Of a stretch of 64,000 nt of DNA, positions 40,984-50,112 are shown in pieces. The position numbers and the translations under genes are program-made. The DNA lies in contig NZ_BMWD01000003.1 in NCBI RefSeq assembly GCF_014651055.1, positions 325,544 through 389,543 on the forward strand, in the 5' to 3' direction. This stretch comes from Streptomyces fructofermentans. GTDB taxonomy: Bacteria; Actinomycetota; Actinomycetes; Streptomycetales; Streptomycetaceae. Positions within the stretch are counted from its first letter, which is position 1. Each line of letters starts with the position of its first letter. Below the pieces are notes generated by a model that was not told the origin of the DNA, did no database searches, and saw nothing but the letters and a program-made list of their open reading frames with translations.

Positions 40984-41244
40984 CTACTGGCGGCGCTTCC
41001 TGCCGTCCAGCTCGTCCCACCACTCGTCGGACTTCGCGTCGCCGGAGGGGTCGTCCCACCACCGGTCGTCGGGTCCCCTGCGGTTGGCCGTCATCGCGGC
41101 GACCGGCGGGATCACCATGGCCACCACGCACATGCCGACGGCCACGGGCACCGACCAGAGCCGTACGACTCCCCAGGCGAGCACGAACAGCCCGATGCAG
41201 GTGCCCATCATGGCGAAGTAGACGTGGCGCCTTCGCGCGTACAT
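40984..41244 (-). CDS. DUF3099 family membrane protein
   Basis: I take the ATG at 41244, giving 86 residues: MYARRRHVYFAMMG, two membrane helices (about 9-28 and 31-52), and a charged tail with DRWWDD and DEWWDELDG. The YFxMMG-WxVVRLW pattern is typical of actinobacterial DUF3099 proteins. Function is unknown. Confidence 0.82.
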   Translation of the reverse strand: MYARRRHVYFAMMGTCIGLFVLAWGVVRLWSVPVAVGMCVVAMVIPPVAAMTANRRGPDDRWWDDPSGDAKSDEWWDELDGRKRRQ

Positions 41245-41287
41245 GCCTCCAGGGTAGAACCGATCGGCCCACCGGCACCCGGGCGAG

Positions 41288-41345
41288 CCGAAGGGCCGCA
41301 CCCCGTACCGGAAAGCGTCCAACCCCCGGGGGTGCGGCCCTTCGG
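41288..41345 (-). terminator. Terminator of the DUF1416/sseA operon
   Basis: A perfect 17-bp stem (CCGAAGGGCCGCACCCC and its complement) closes a 24-nt loop just past the stop of the DUF1416 gene. Confidence 0.85.
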
Positions 41346-41362
41346 CCGTTCTTGCGGTGCCG

Positions 41363-41650
41363 TCAGACGGCGATGGCGACCTCGGCGAGACCGCCGGTCT
41401 GCGCGACGACCGTGCGGTCGGCCGTGCCGCCGGGAACGAGGGCGCGAACGGTCCAGGTGCCCTCGGCCGCGTAGAAGCGGAACTGTCCGGTCGCCGAGGT
41501 GGGCACCTCGGCGGTGAACTCGCCGGTCGAGTCCAGGAGGCGGACGTATCCCACCACCGGCTCGCCGTCCTTGGTCACGTGACCCTGGATGGTGGTCTCA
41601 CCGGGCTTGATCGTCGAGGCGTCCGGGCCGCCGGCCTTCGCTCCACACAT
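41363..41650 (-). CDS. DUF1416 family protein
   Basis: The 95-residue protein MCGAKAGGPDASTIKPGETTIQG... matches DUF1416, a small beta-sandwich (carboxypeptidase-regulatory-like) family conserved in actinobacteria directly downstream of rhodanese genes. It is 30 bp downstream of sseA on the same strand. A role with the sulfurtransferase is likely from context, not shown. The conserved Cys2 near the start is a possible sulfur ligand. Confidence 0.87.
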   Translation of the reverse strand: MCGAKAGGPDASTIKPGETTIQGHVTKDGEPVVGYVRLLDSTGEFTAEVPTSATGQFRFYAAEGTWTVRALVPGGTADRTVVAQTGGLAEVAIAV

Positions 41651-41680
41651 GTTTCGATTCCGTCCTTCAGGCCTTGGGGA

Positions 41681-42526
41681 TTACTTGTTGGCGCCGAGCT
41701 CGATCGGCACGCCGACGAGGGAGCCGTACTCGGTCCACGAGCCGTCGTAGTTCTTGACGTTCTGGACGCCGAGCAGCTCGTGCAGGACGAACCAGGTGAG
41801 CGCGGAGCGCTCACCGATGCGGCAGTACGCGATGGTGTCCTTGGCGAGGTCGACCTGCTCGTCGGCGTACAGCTCCTTGAGCTCGTCGTCCGACTTGAAG
41901 GTGCCGTCGTCGTTGGCGTTCTTCGACCACGGGATGTTGCGCGCGGACGGGACGTGGCCCGGACGCTGCGACTGCTCCTGGGGCAGGTGGGCCGGGGCGA
42001 GCAGCTTGCCGCTGAACTCGTCGGGCGACCGCACGTCGACCAGGTTCTGCGAGCCGATCGCGGCGACGACGTCGTCACGGAAGGCGCGGATGGCGGTGTT
42101 CTGGGCCTTGGCCTTGTACGCGGTGGCGGCACGCTCGGGGACCTGCGAGCCGTCGACGAGGTCGCGGGAGTCGAGCTCCCACTTCTTGCGGCCGCCGTCG
42201 AGGAGCTTCACGTTCTCGTGCCCGTAGAGCTTGAAGTACCAGTAGGCGTAGGACGCGAACCAGTTGTTGTTGCCGCCGTAGAGCACGACGAGCGTGTCGT
42301 TGCCGATGCCCTTCGCCGACAGGAGCTTCTCGAAGCCCTCCTGGTCGATGAAGTCACGGCGGACCGGGTCCTGGAGGTCGGTGGTCCAGTCGATCCGGAT
42401 CGCGTTCTTGATGTGGTTCTTCTCGTACGCGGACGTGTCCTCGTCGACCTCGACGACGGCCACGTTCGGGTCGTCCAGGTGCTCCTGGACCCAGTCGGCG
42501 TCTACCAGGACGTCGCTGCGGCTCAT
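41681..42526 (-). CDS. sseA: Thiosulfate sulfurtransferase (rhodanese)
   Basis: The 281-residue protein has two rhodanese domains: an inactive N-terminal one (about 5-130) and a catalytic C-terminal one with Cys235 in the loop IAYCRIGERS, where a CRxGxR loop is typical. It transfers sulfane sulfur, for example from thiosulfate to cyanide or thiols. The ATG has CCGGAGGAG upstream. A short cysteine-containing leader peptide lies upstream, and DUF1416 downstream. Confidence 0.92.
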   Translation of the reverse strand: MSRSDVLVDADWVQEHLDDPNVAVVEVDEDTSAYEKNHIKNAIRIDWTTDLQDPVRRDFIDQEGFEKLLSAKGIGNDTLVVLYGGNNNWFASYAYWYFKLYGHENVKLLDGGRKKWELDSRDLVDGSQVPERAATAYKAKAQNTAIRAFRDDVVAAIGSQNLVDVRSPDEFSGKLLAPAHLPQEQSQRPGHVPSARNIPWSKNANDDGTFKSDDELKELYADEQVDLAKDTIAYCRIGERSALTWFVLHELLGVQNVKNYDGSWTEYGSLVGVPIELGANK

Positions 42527-42660
42527 GCTCGTTCTCCTCCGGGGCAGTTGCGGCGGGGCGTTGCGGGGTGCGGGGTGCGGGTACGCGCTCGGCGGTCACA
42601 CTGCGGGGGCGTACGCGGCACGGGGGCGCCACTCGGCAGAGAGGTCGAGGGGCCCGGCTC

Positions 42661-42682
42661 GCGGAAGTGCGGAGGCTTCCGC
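42661..42682 (-). promoter_or_regulatory. Hairpin next to the sseA leader peptide, possible attenuator
   Basis: GCGGAAG and CTTCCGC form a 7-bp stem around an 8-nt loop, starting directly at the stop of the leader peptide gene on the minus strand. It lies about 135 nt upstream of sseA, a position suited to attenuation by ribosome stalling at the peptide's cysteines. Confidence 0.5.
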
Positions 42683-42763
42683 TCAGAAGGTGCGACAGAG
42701 CATGGCGGCGACGCGGCACAGGTCTACTGCCCGCCGCTTCGTGAGATCCGCCTGTCGCTTCAT
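42683..42763 (-). CDS. Cysteine-containing leader peptide of the sseA operon (26 aa)
   Basis: A 26-codon frame on the minus strand (ATG at 42763) encodes a short basic peptide that ends LCRVAAMLCRTF, with two cysteines in its last 11 residues. Short peptides with paired LCR motifs of this kind precede sulfur and cysteine metabolism genes in actinobacteria. It ends about 155 nt before sseA. Translation could be read out by cysteine availability through the downstream hairpin; this mechanism is inference. The frame is short, but its position and motif support it. Confidence 0.72.
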   Translation of the reverse strand: MKRQADLTKRRAVDLCRVAAMLCRTF

Positions 42764-43007
42764 GGTGTCGATCGTAGGGACGGACAGGCGGGCATGTCAC
42801 CGGCGTGTCGTATGTTGAGACGCGATCGTCCGCAATGTGGGATACGAGAGGGGTCGCGCCCGCTTCCGCCCGGTCCCCGCAGCACCCTTCACCCGCCCGG
42901 CCCCTTCCGCATCTGCTGTGCGGACAGGGGCGTCTCGCCCTTCGGACGGCCGAGCGGGAGAGCGACCGTCCGGACACGTCCCACGGGCCGGCCGGACGCC
43001 GTCACTC

Positions 43008-43766
43008 CTACCCGACGAGGTCGACGTCGGAACCCTTCACCCCGATGTCCACGCCGTCCGCGGCCGCCTCGACGCGGTCGAGCCTGATGCCGCCGGGCAG
43101 CCCGTCGATCTTCTGCTGGAAGTCGGTGATCAGGCGGACCTTGTCCTCGGCGAGCTGGACACCCAGGTTCGGCAGGGAGTCGGCCTGCACCTCCACCGTG
43201 TCGCCCTTGACGCGGACCGTGCTGAGGACGGACACCGGACGGGGCAGCTTGCGGCCGAGCACCGTGGCCTCGACCTCGACCTTGATCTTGCCGTTGCCGC
43301 CGTCGGAGAGCCCGACGACCTGGGCGGTGACGCCGCTCGTCACGTCCACGGGTTCGGCCTTCGCCGCCTTGAGGAGTTCGGCGTACGAGATCGTCGCGGT
43401 GCCGGTGGCGGATGCCGCCTTCGCGGAGCTGTAGCCGCTGGAGAACGCGACGCCGCGCATGTGGGCGGTCAGGTTGTCGATGCGGATCTTGGCCGGGGCC
43501 CCGTCGGAGGCGTCGCCCGTGCCGGCGCTCGTGTCCGCCTCGTAGTTCTTGATGCCGACCTCGACCTCGTCGAGTTCACCGCCGGCCACCTGGGTCAGGA
43601 ACGGGAAGCCCTTGATCGACACGTCCGGGGTGGCGGCCAGTCCCTCGTTGGCGCGCAGCCGCTCGGCCGCCTCGTCCTCGGCGAAGCCCACGGCCACACG
43701 GTCGGCGATGACGAAGAGCCCGCCCAGCACGATGGTCACGATCAGAAGTATTCGCAGTGCTCGCAT
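43008..43766 (-). CDS. DUF2993 family membrane-anchored protein
   Basis: The ATG at 43766 has GGGAG upstream. The 252-residue protein has an N-terminal membrane anchor (residues 1-25, RALRILLIVTIVLGGLFVIA) and an outer domain with the DUF2993 features: DVSIKGFPFLTQVAGGELDEVEVGI near residue 48 and SVLSTVRVKGDTVEV. A longer paralog is at 55428-56738. DUF2993 proteins have no assigned function and probably lipid- or surface-related roles. Confidence 0.87.
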   Translation of the reverse strand: MRALRILLIVTIVLGGLFVIADRVAVGFAEDEAAERLRANEGLAATPDVSIKGFPFLTQVAGGELDEVEVGIKNYEADTSAGTGDASDGAPAKIRIDNLTAHMRGVAFSSGYSSAKAASATGTATISYAELLKAAKAEPVDVTSGVTAQVVGLSDGGNGKIKVEVEATVLGRKLPRPVSVLSTVRVKGDTVEVQADSLPNLGVQLAEDKVRLITDFQQKIDGLPGGIRLDRVEAAADGVDIGVKGSDVDLVG

Positions 43767-43947
43767 GTCTCCCTGTTCCCCCACCTCGACCGGCCTATGG
43801 CCGCGAGCGTAACCCCGTCCCGGTCCCCCACCGGGCGGCCGGGGTCGGGTTGTGGATCACCTGTGACAGGGGCGGGGCCCGGGCCGGCCGGGTACGGCCG
43901 CGACCGTGCTCGGCACGCTCTCCCGGTGACGGGGGCCGGAAAGCCCC

Positions 43948-43995
43948 CGGCCCGCTGCCGGAGGACCCTCGGCGGGGTCCTCCGGCAGCGGGCCG
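43948..43995 (-). terminator. Strong terminator hairpin with a 20-bp stem
   Basis: A perfect 20-bp stem (CGGCCCGCTGCCGGAGGACC and its complement) closes an 8-nt loop. It is 11 nt beyond the stop of the membrane protein gene at 44006 on the minus strand. Confidence 0.85.
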
Positions 43996-44005
43996 GCCGG
44001 GCGGG

Positions 44006-45274
44006 TCAGACCAGTGCCCGGCCCAGGAAGTAGACGGCAGGGGCGGCGGCCGCGAGCGGGAGGGCGACGCCCGCCGTCATGTGGACGAACTTCGACGGGT
44101 AGTCGTACGAGGCGACCCTGTGCCCGATCAGGGCGCAGACCCCGGCCCCCGCGCCGAGCAGGGCACCGGCCGTGCCGACACCGGTCGCGGCGCCCGCGGC
44201 TGCGCCGGCTCCGGCCGCCGCCAGCAGGGCCACGGCGACGGAGACGGGCGTGGGCAGCGGCACCGCGCGGGCGAGCACGGCCGCGGCGACCGCGATCGCG
44301 CCCACCGTCACGGCGTCCGGCTCGGCGCCCAGGTGCCCGGTCGCCACGATCGCCAGGGCCGCCGAGGCCACCGTGGCCATCAGGCCGTACATGCGCTCGT
44401 CGGGTTCGGCGCGGCTGCGGAGCTGGATGACCAGGGTCAGCAGCACCCAGACGCCGAGTGTGCCGAGGATCGCCGCGGCGGCGTTCTCCCGTCCGACCCC
44501 GAGCAGCACGACGTCGGAGGTGAGCGCGCCGGCGAAGGCGAGCGCGATGCCCTGCCGGGCGGGCCACATGCCGTTCAGGCGGAACCAGCCCGCCGCGGTC
44601 ACCGCCTGGAGGATCACGAGCGGCACGGCCAGGGCGTACTCCCCGATCGCCGCCGCGCCCGCGAGCAGCAGCGCCAGGACGGCGGTCAGCGCGGCGGGCT
44701 GCGCGCCGGGCTCGATGATCGGCGAGCGTCCCTCGGCGCGGGCGCGCTGCGCGTCGGTCACGCGGGAGTTCCCGGTGAGGGTGGGCGGTCCGTAACCGGT
44801 GGCGGTCGCGGCGGGCGCGGATGCGGGTGCGGGAGCGGCGGGAGCGGCTGCCTGGCCGGACGCGTAGCCGCCGTACGCGGGTTCGGTGTGCCCGCCCTGC
44901 GCCTGGGCTCCGTGTCCCCAGCCGGCCTCGGCGGGCATCGGGCCCGCGGCGCCGTACTGGGACGCGTACGGCTGCGGGGCCCCGAAGCGGTCCCCGTGGG
45001 CCGCCTCTCCCGGACCCTGCGGACCCTGGGGTGCCTGCGAGGGCAGGTAGGCGGTGTCCGCCGCCGGTGCGACCTGGGGCTGGATCCGGGTCTCCCAGGT
45101 CTGCCCCTCCCACTGCTGGGTGTACTGCTGCTGCTCGTCCGCGTCCGCGTACTGCTGCTGCCAGCCGGCCTGCGGTTGGGCCTGCGGCTGCGGGTTCTGC
45201 TGATGCTGCTGATGCTGCTGATACGGGTCGTGGGGCTCGTGGGCCCCGTTCCCCTCGTAGTGCTGGTTGCTCAT
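44006..45274 (-). CDS. Polytopic membrane protein with a Gln-rich tail
   Basis: The first 180 residues are a disordered Gln/Pro/Ala/Gly-rich tail (YQQHQQHQQNPQPQ), followed by about ten membrane helices (190-422) with a polar hydrophilic loop (RSRAEPDERMYGLM). No transporter signature is visible. The MoaD/ThiS gene ends 7 bp upstream of its start, so the two are in an operon. I do not recognise the family. Confidence 0.75.
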   Translation of the reverse strand: MSNQHYEGNGAHEPHDPYQQHQQHQQNPQPQAQPQAGWQQQYADADEQQQYTQQWEGQTWETRIQPQVAPAADTAYLPSQAPQGPQGPGEAAHGDRFGAPQPYASQYGAAGPMPAEAGWGHGAQAQGGHTEPAYGGYASGQAAAPAAPAPASAPAATATGYGPPTLTGNSRVTDAQRARAEGRSPIIEPGAQPAALTAVLALLLAGAAAIGEYALAVPLVILQAVTAAGWFRLNGMWPARQGIALAFAGALTSDVVLLGVGRENAAAAILGTLGVWVLLTLVIQLRSRAEPDERMYGLMATVASAALAIVATGHLGAEPDAVTVGAIAVAAAVLARAVPLPTPVSVAVALLAAAGAGAAAGAATGVGTAGALLGAGAGVCALIGHRVASYDYPSKFVHMTAGVALPLAAAAPAVYFLGRALV

Positions 45275-45281
45275 GATCCCG

Positions 45282-45536
45282 TCACCCTCCTGCGAACGGC
45301 GGGAGCACCTCGACCGTGCCGCCCTCGGCCAGCCGTACCGTCTCATGCCCGCGGGTACCCACCGGGTCGCCGTCGACGAGGAACGAGCATCGCCGCAGTA
45401 CGCGGACGAGTTCGCCGGGGTGTCGCTCGCGTGCCGCGTCGAGCGCCTGCGCGAGGTTCTCGGCCTCGTACGGCTCCTCGGCGACGCCCGCGGCGGCCTT
45501 GGCGGCGGCCCAGTAGCGCACCGTGCCCTTTGCCAT
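45282..45536 (-). CDS. MoaD/ThiS-family sulfur carrier
   Basis: This 84-residue ubiquitin-fold protein runs GTVRYWAAAKAAAGVAEEPY, then EAENLAQALDAARERH and EGGTVEVLPPFAGG. The C-terminal Gly-Gly is the thiocarboxylation site of the family, so it should act as a sulfur carrier for molybdopterin or another sulfurated cofactor. No other molybdopterin gene is present in the window. It starts an operon with the membrane protein gene. Confidence 0.88.
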   Translation of the reverse strand: MAKGTVRYWAAAKAAAGVAEEPYEAENLAQALDAARERHPGELVRVLRRCSFLVDGDPVGTRGHETVRLAEGGTVEVLPPFAGG

Positions 45537-45585
45537 CTGGTTCCTCGATCAACGGTGTGGAAGACGGGTCTCGAACACGGCCAGG

Positions 45586-46512
45586 CTAGCCCGCGTGCCG
45601 CGCGGCCCATTCCCCGATGCGGGCCAGCAGCTCGTCGTCCGCGGCGTTCTCGGCGTGTCCCATCCCCCGCTCCAGCCACAGTTCACCGTGCTCCCCGGCC
45701 GCGGCGGCCAGCATCCGGGGGTGGTCCAGGGGGAAGTAGCCGTCCCGGTCGCCGTGGACGACCAGCAGCGGCGTGGGCGCGATGAGGGGGACCGACTCCA
45801 CGGGCGAGGAGGGGACGGGGTCCCACCCGCGGTGGTGGATACGGGTGCGCAGGCCGTAGCGGCTGACGGCGCGGCCCGCCGGACGGGTCACCAGCCAGTG
45901 CAGACGCCGCATGGGGGCCGTGCCGCGGTAGTACCAGCGCGCGGGCGCGCTGACCGAGACGACGGCGTCCGTGTGCGCTCCCGCGAGTCCCTCGTGCTCC
46001 TGGGACCCCTCGGGCCACTCGTGCCACTCCCGCCCCGCGCGCCCCTTGGGGGCCGCCGGATGCAGGGCCGCGTGCCTGAGCGCCACCGAACCGCCCATGG
46101 AGAAGCCGACGGTGGCGATCCGGGTGTGACCGAGTTCTCGCGCCCACCGCACCGCCGCCGCGAGGTCGAGCACCTCGCGGTCGCCGACCGTGGACCGGCC
46201 GCCGGAGGCCCCGTGCCCGCGGAAGGAGAACGTGACGACGGCCGCGTACTGCGCGAAGGCGCTCGCCGCCCGTCGCACGTGCGGCCGCTCCAGGTCGCCC
46301 GTGAAGCCGTGCGCGACGACGATGGCGGTGTCGCCCGAGATGTCGGACGCCCGCGTTCCGGGCTCGTACGCCGCGTCGACGGTGACCCCGTCGACAGTGC
46401 GCAGAAATCTTCGCGCCGGCGCGGGACGCACTCTTTCCGGTGGTCTTCCTGCCGTCTCAGTCTTCGGACGGTTGAAAGATCGCGCGGCGCGACCTGCCGG
46501 ACCTTGGCTCAT
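45586..46512 (-). CDS. Alpha/beta hydrolase
   Basis: The ATG at 46512 is the natural start. The 308-residue protein has the hydrolase features: VVAHGFTG (oxyanion-hole strand), TVGFSMGGSVALRHA with the nucleophile Ser, VVHGDRDGYFPLDHP with the Asp, and GMGHAENA with the His. The substrate is not evident. It is divergent from glnR, which lies beyond a repeat-containing promoter region. Confidence 0.86.
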   Translation of the reverse strand: MSQGPAGRAARSFNRPKTETAGRPPERVRPAPARRFLRTVDGVTVDAAYEPGTRASDISGDTAIVVAHGFTGDLERPHVRRAASAFAQYAAVVTFSFRGHGASGGRSTVGDREVLDLAAAVRWARELGHTRIATVGFSMGGSVALRHAALHPAAPKGRAGREWHEWPEGSQEHEGLAGAHTDAVVSVSAPARWYYRGTAPMRRLHWLVTRPAGRAVSRYGLRTRIHHRGWDPVPSSPVESVPLIAPTPLLVVHGDRDGYFPLDHPRMLAAAAGEHGELWLERGMGHAENAADDELLARIGEWAARHAG

Positions 46513-46582
46513 GTGGGCTATTCTGCTGGGCAGAGGACTCGGGCAGTGAAGCCCCCGGGTCCTTTTGCGCTTTCCGGAGCGT

Positions 46583-46608
46583 TGTATACGAACGCTGTAT
46601 ACGAACAC
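46583..46608 (+). repeat. Two tandem 13-bp units upstream of glnR
   Basis: TGTATACGAACGC is directly followed by TGTATACGAACAC. The repeat is much less GC-rich than its surroundings and lies in the 313-bp divergent spacer between the hydrolase gene and glnR, about 220 nt before the glnR start. It may bind a regulator or form the promoter. Confidence 0.7.
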
Positions 46609-46825
46609 TCCGACGGAGAAGTACGAGGTGAGAGCGCAGTCGCGGCTCCCGGGGGCGCGGGAGCCGCACAGTACGAAGCAGTGCCGCAAACGTCCTCGCA
46701 GGGACCGAGGAGGAACCAGACGTTATGGGCGAGCGAACCGTGCACGACCGTATGACGACCCAGGCATGGGGAGACCCCCTGCCCGAGCGAGGCCGGGACC
46801 GCCGGGGACTGGGGGGAAGGGCCTG

Positions 46826-47644
46826 ATGAGCTCTCTGCTGCTGCTTACCAATGCCCTTCAGCCGTCGACGGAGGTGCTTCCCGCCCTCGGCCTGCTGCTG
46901 CACAACGTGCGTGTCGCCCCCGCCGAGGGCCCCGCGCTCGTCGACACCCCGGGTGCCGACGTCATCCTGATCGACGGGCGGCGCGACCTCCCGCAGGTGC
47001 GCAGCCTGTGTCAGCTGCTGCGCTCGACGGGCCCCGGCTGCCCCCTCGTCCTCGTCGTGACGGAGGGCGGCCTCGCGGCCGTCACCGCCGACTGGGGCAT
47101 CGACGACGTCCTGCTCGACACCGCCGGGCCGGCGGAGGTCGAGGCACGGCTGCGGCTGGCCATGGGCCGCCAGCAGATCGTCAACGACGACTCCCCCATG
47201 GAGATCCGCAACGGCGACCTCTCGGTGGACGAGGCGACCTACAGCGCCAAGCTCAAGGGCCGGGTCCTCGACCTGACCTTCAAGGAGTTCGAGCTGCTGA
47301 AGTACCTCGCCCAGCACCCCGGCCGCGTCTTCACCCGCGCTCAGCTCCTCCAGGAGGTCTGGGGCTACGACTACTTCGGCGGCACGCGCACCGTGGACGT
47401 GCACGTACGGCGGCTGCGGGCGAAGCTCGGTCCCGAGCACGAGTCGCTGATCGGGACCGTCCGGAACGTGGGTTATCGATTCGTTACGCCGGAGAAGGTG
47501 GACCGGGCGTCGGACGAGGCCAAGGCCAAGGCGGCCCGGCCAAAGCCGGAGGATGCGGACGAGACGGCCCCGCCGGAGACCGCGGAGGCCACGGGGGCCG
47601 CCGGAGGGTCTCAGGATGCGGTCGTACGACCTGCCCAGAGGTAG
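46826..47644 (+). CDS. glnR: GlnR, global nitrogen regulator
   Basis: GlnR is an OmpR-type orphan response regulator that controls nitrogen assimilation in actinomycetes. The ATG at 46826 with GGAAGG upstream gives [22 protein letters not shown], the familiar start. The receiver-like domain (1-120; [12 protein letters not shown] with the conserved Asp) is atypical, as in known GlnR. The C-terminal winged helix (about 130-220) runs [39 protein letters not shown]. The tail is low-complexity Lys/Glu/Pro. Confidence 0.95.
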   Translation: MSSLLLLTNALQPSTEVLPALGLLLHNVRVAPAEGPALVDTPGADVILIDGRRDLPQVRSLCQLLRSTGPGCPLVLVVTEGGLAAVTADWGIDDVLLDTAGPAEVEARLRLAMGRQQIVNDDSPMEIRNGDLSVDEATYSAKLKGRVLDLTFKEFELLKYLAQHPGRVFTRAQLLQEVWGYDYFGGTRTVDVHVRRLRAKLGPEHESLIGTVRNVGYRFVTPEKVDRASDEAKAKAARPKPEDADETAPPETAEATGAAGGSQDAVVRPAQR

Positions 47645-47667
47645 GTCCATCCGCGTAGACTCCGCGC

Positions 47668-48690
47668 GTGGCCAAGGTGACTCGGGATGATGTGGCGCGA
47701 CTGGCGGGTACTTCCACCGCCGTCGTCAGCTATGTCATCAACAACGGACCCCGGCCGGTCGCCCCGGCCACGCGCGAGCGTGTACTCGCCGCGATCAAGG
47801 AGCTGGGGTACCGGCCCGACCGGGTCGCCCAGGCCATGGCTTCGAGGCGTACCGACCTCATAGGCCTGATCGTGCCGGACGCGCGCCAGCCCTTCTTCGG
47901 GGAGATGGCGCACGCGGTCGAACAGGCCGCGTCCGAGCGCGGGAAGATGGTGCTCGTCGGGAACTCCGACTACATCGGCGAGCGCGAGGTCCACTATCTG
48001 CGGGCCTTCCTCGGCATGCGGGTCTCGGGACTCATCCTCGTCAGCCACGCGCTGAACGATCTGGCCGCCGCGGAGATCGAGGCCTGGGACGCCCGGGTGG
48101 TGCTGCTGCACGAGCGGCCCGAGGCCATCGACGACGTGGCGGTCGTCACCGACGACATAGGGGGCGCCCAGCTCGCCACCCGCCACCTCCTGGAGCACGG
48201 GTACGAGTACGTCGCCTGTCTCGGAGGCACCGCCGAGACGCCCGCGGTCGGCGACCCCGTCTCCGACCACGTCGAGGGGTGGCGGCGTGCGATGCACGAG
48301 GCCGGGCGCTCCACCGAGGGGCGCCTCTTCGAGGCGCTCTACAACCGGTACGACGCCTACAAGGTGGGCCTGGAGCTCCTGTCCGGGCCCCATCGCCCGC
48401 CGGCGATCTTCTGCTCCACCGACGACCAGGCGATCGGTCTGATGCGGGCCGCCCGCGAACTGCGGATCGACGTGCCGGGCGAGCTGGCCGTGGCCGGGTT
48501 CGACGACATCAAGGAAGCGGCTCTGACGGATCCGCCGCTGACGACCATCGCCTCCGACCGGTCGGCGATGGCCCGGGCGGCGGTCGACCTCGTGCTCGAC
48601 GACGGGTTGCGGGTCGCCGGGTCCCGCCGTGAGCGGTTGAAGCTGTTCCCTTCGCGGTTGGTCGTGCGGCACTCGTGCGGGTGTCGCTGA
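47668..48690 (+). CDS. LacI-family transcriptional regulator
   Basis: A GTG start without an obvious ribosome binding site follows glnR by 23 bp. The 340-residue protein has the LacI helix-turn-helix ([20 protein letters not shown]) and a periplasmic-binding-like ligand domain ([19 protein letters not shown]...[13 protein letters not shown]) with full length. The ligand is unknown. It has the same neighbour (glnR) as in S. coelicolor. Confidence 0.92.
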   Translation: MAKVTRDDVARLAGTSTAVVSYVINNGPRPVAPATRERVLAAIKELGYRPDRVAQAMASRRTDLIGLIVPDARQPFFGEMAHAVEQAASERGKMVLVGNSDYIGEREVHYLRAFLGMRVSGLILVSHALNDLAAAEIEAWDARVVLLHERPEAIDDVAVVTDDIGGAQLATRHLLEHGYEYVACLGGTAETPAVGDPVSDHVEGWRRAMHEAGRSTEGRLFEALYNRYDAYKVGLELLSGPHRPPAIFCSTDDQAIGLMRAARELRIDVPGELAVAGFDDIKEAALTDPPLTTIASDRSAMARAAVDLVLDDGLRVAGSRRERLKLFPSRLVVRHSCGCR

Positions 48691-48746
48691 GCGCCGGCTC
48701 GGGCCGGTTGGGTTCGCTGGGGCGGCCGTGCGGGGGGTCGTGACGG

Positions 48747-48870
48747 TTCGTCCCGGCTGAGCGCCGTTCCCCGCGCCCCTGTCGGGGCTCCGCCCCCGTG
48801 TTCTCCGACCCTTCGTCCCGGCTGAGCGCGCCGTTCCCCGCGCCCCCTTCGGCTCCGCCCCCATGTTTTC
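48747..48870 (+). repeat. Two diverged copies of a ~58-bp GC-rich repeat
   Basis: Copies at about 48747-48803 and 48812-48870 share TTCGTCCCGGCTGAGCGC, CGTTCCCCGCGCCCC and GGCTCCGCCCCC. This block type is widely scattered in Streptomyces intergenic DNA and could be read by chance here; it carries no gene. Confidence 0.7.
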
Positions 48871-48982
48871 TGGCCGTGCGGTTCGGTCTGCGTGGGGGCT
48901 TTATATCGGGCATACGCGGTTCTGTCGGGCTTCTCAGGGTGCACTCAGGGAGCTCTCATGCGGGGGAGTCAGAGTCTGGGAC

Positions 48983-50098
48983 ATGACCGAGAGCTTCCGC
49001 CGCAGCGGCGAGTACCCCGAGGGCGACCAGCAGCATTCCGCGTACGCGCAGGGCCACCCGCAGCAGCGGTCGCCCTACTCGGAGCAGCCCCACGCCCCCT
49101 CCGTGAACCCCGAGTGGCCTCCCCCGCCCACGCACCGGCCGTGGCAGCAGGGTGACGCCCCCACCTCGCTCCTCTCCGAGCCCGTGTCCTCGTCCTCCGC
49201 ACCCGCCGCGCACCGCAGGCGTGCCAAGGGCCCGCTGGCCCTGCTGGCAGCCGTCGCCATCGCGGCCGCGGCCGTCGGCGGCGGCACCGCCTACGCGTTC
49301 CAGGAGCTGTCCGGCAACGACACCGCGGCGAGCAGCAGCACGAGCACCAACGTCGTGCCCGCCAGCAGGAAGGGCACCGTCGCCGGGGTCGCCGAGGCGG
49401 TCGGCCCGAGCATCGTCGAGATCAGCGCGACCTCCAACGCGGGTTCGTCGACCGGGTCCGGCGTCGTCATCACGACCGGCGGCGAGATCATCACCAACAA
49501 CCACGTGATCTCGGGCGCCTCCGACATCAAGGTGCAGCTCAGCAACGGCAAGTCGTACGCCGCGACCGTCGTCGGCACGGACAGCGCGAAGGACCTCGCG
49601 CTGATCCGGCTGACGAACGCGCCCTCCGGCCTGAAGACCGCGACGCTCGGCGACTCCGACGGCATCCAGGTGGGCGACGAGGTCGTCGCGATCGGCTCCC
49701 CCGAGGGCCTGACCGGCACCGTCACGAGCGGCATCGTCTCCGCGCTCGACCGGGACGTCACCGTGTCCACCGACGAGAGCCGGGGCCAGGAGCAGCAGGG
49801 CGGCAGCGGCCAGTGGCCGTTCGAGTTCGGCGGCAGGGAGTTCAACGGCGACACCGGTTCGTCCACGACCACCTACAAGGCCCTCCAGACCGACGCGTCC
49901 CTCAACCCGGGCAACTCCGGCGGCGCGCTGATCGACATGAACGGCAACATCATCGGGATCAACTCCGCGATGTACTCGTCCGCCGACTCCTCCGGCTCCG
50001 GCTCCGCGGCGGGCAGCGTGGGCCTCGGCTTCGCCATCCCGATCAACACCGTCAAGGCCGACCTGGACTCCCTGCGGTCCGGCGGCTCCGACAACTGA
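48983..50098 (+). CDS. Membrane-anchored HtrA-like serine protease without PDZ domain
   Basis: The 371-residue protein has a cytoplasmic Gln/Pro-rich tail (1-78), a basic HRRRAKG, one membrane helix (84-106), and a trypsin-like protease domain outside with the intact triad His174 (TNNHV), Asp204 (KDLAL), Ser312 (GNSGGAL). It ends soon after with no PDZ domain, unlike canonical HtrA. It is followed by a two-component system; in S. coelicolor the homologous cluster is linked to the secretion stress response. Confidence 0.88.
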   Translation: MTESFRRSGEYPEGDQQHSAYAQGHPQQRSPYSEQPHAPSVNPEWPPPPTHRPWQQGDAPTSLLSEPVSSSSAPAAHRRRAKGPLALLAAVAIAAAAVGGGTAYAFQELSGNDTAASSSTSTNVVPASRKGTVAGVAEAVGPSIVEISATSNAGSSTGSGVVITTGGEIITNNHVISGASDIKVQLSNGKSYAATVVGTDSAKDLALIRLTNAPSGLKTATLGDSDGIQVGDEVVAIGSPEGLTGTVTSGIVSALDRDVTVSTDESRGQEQQGGSGQWPFEFGGREFNGDTGSSTTTYKALQTDASLNPGNSGGALIDMNGNIIGINSAMYSSADSSGSGSAAGSVGLGFAIPINTVKADLDSLRSGGSDN

Positions 50099-50112
50099 CC
50101 CCGGAGGTCCGC

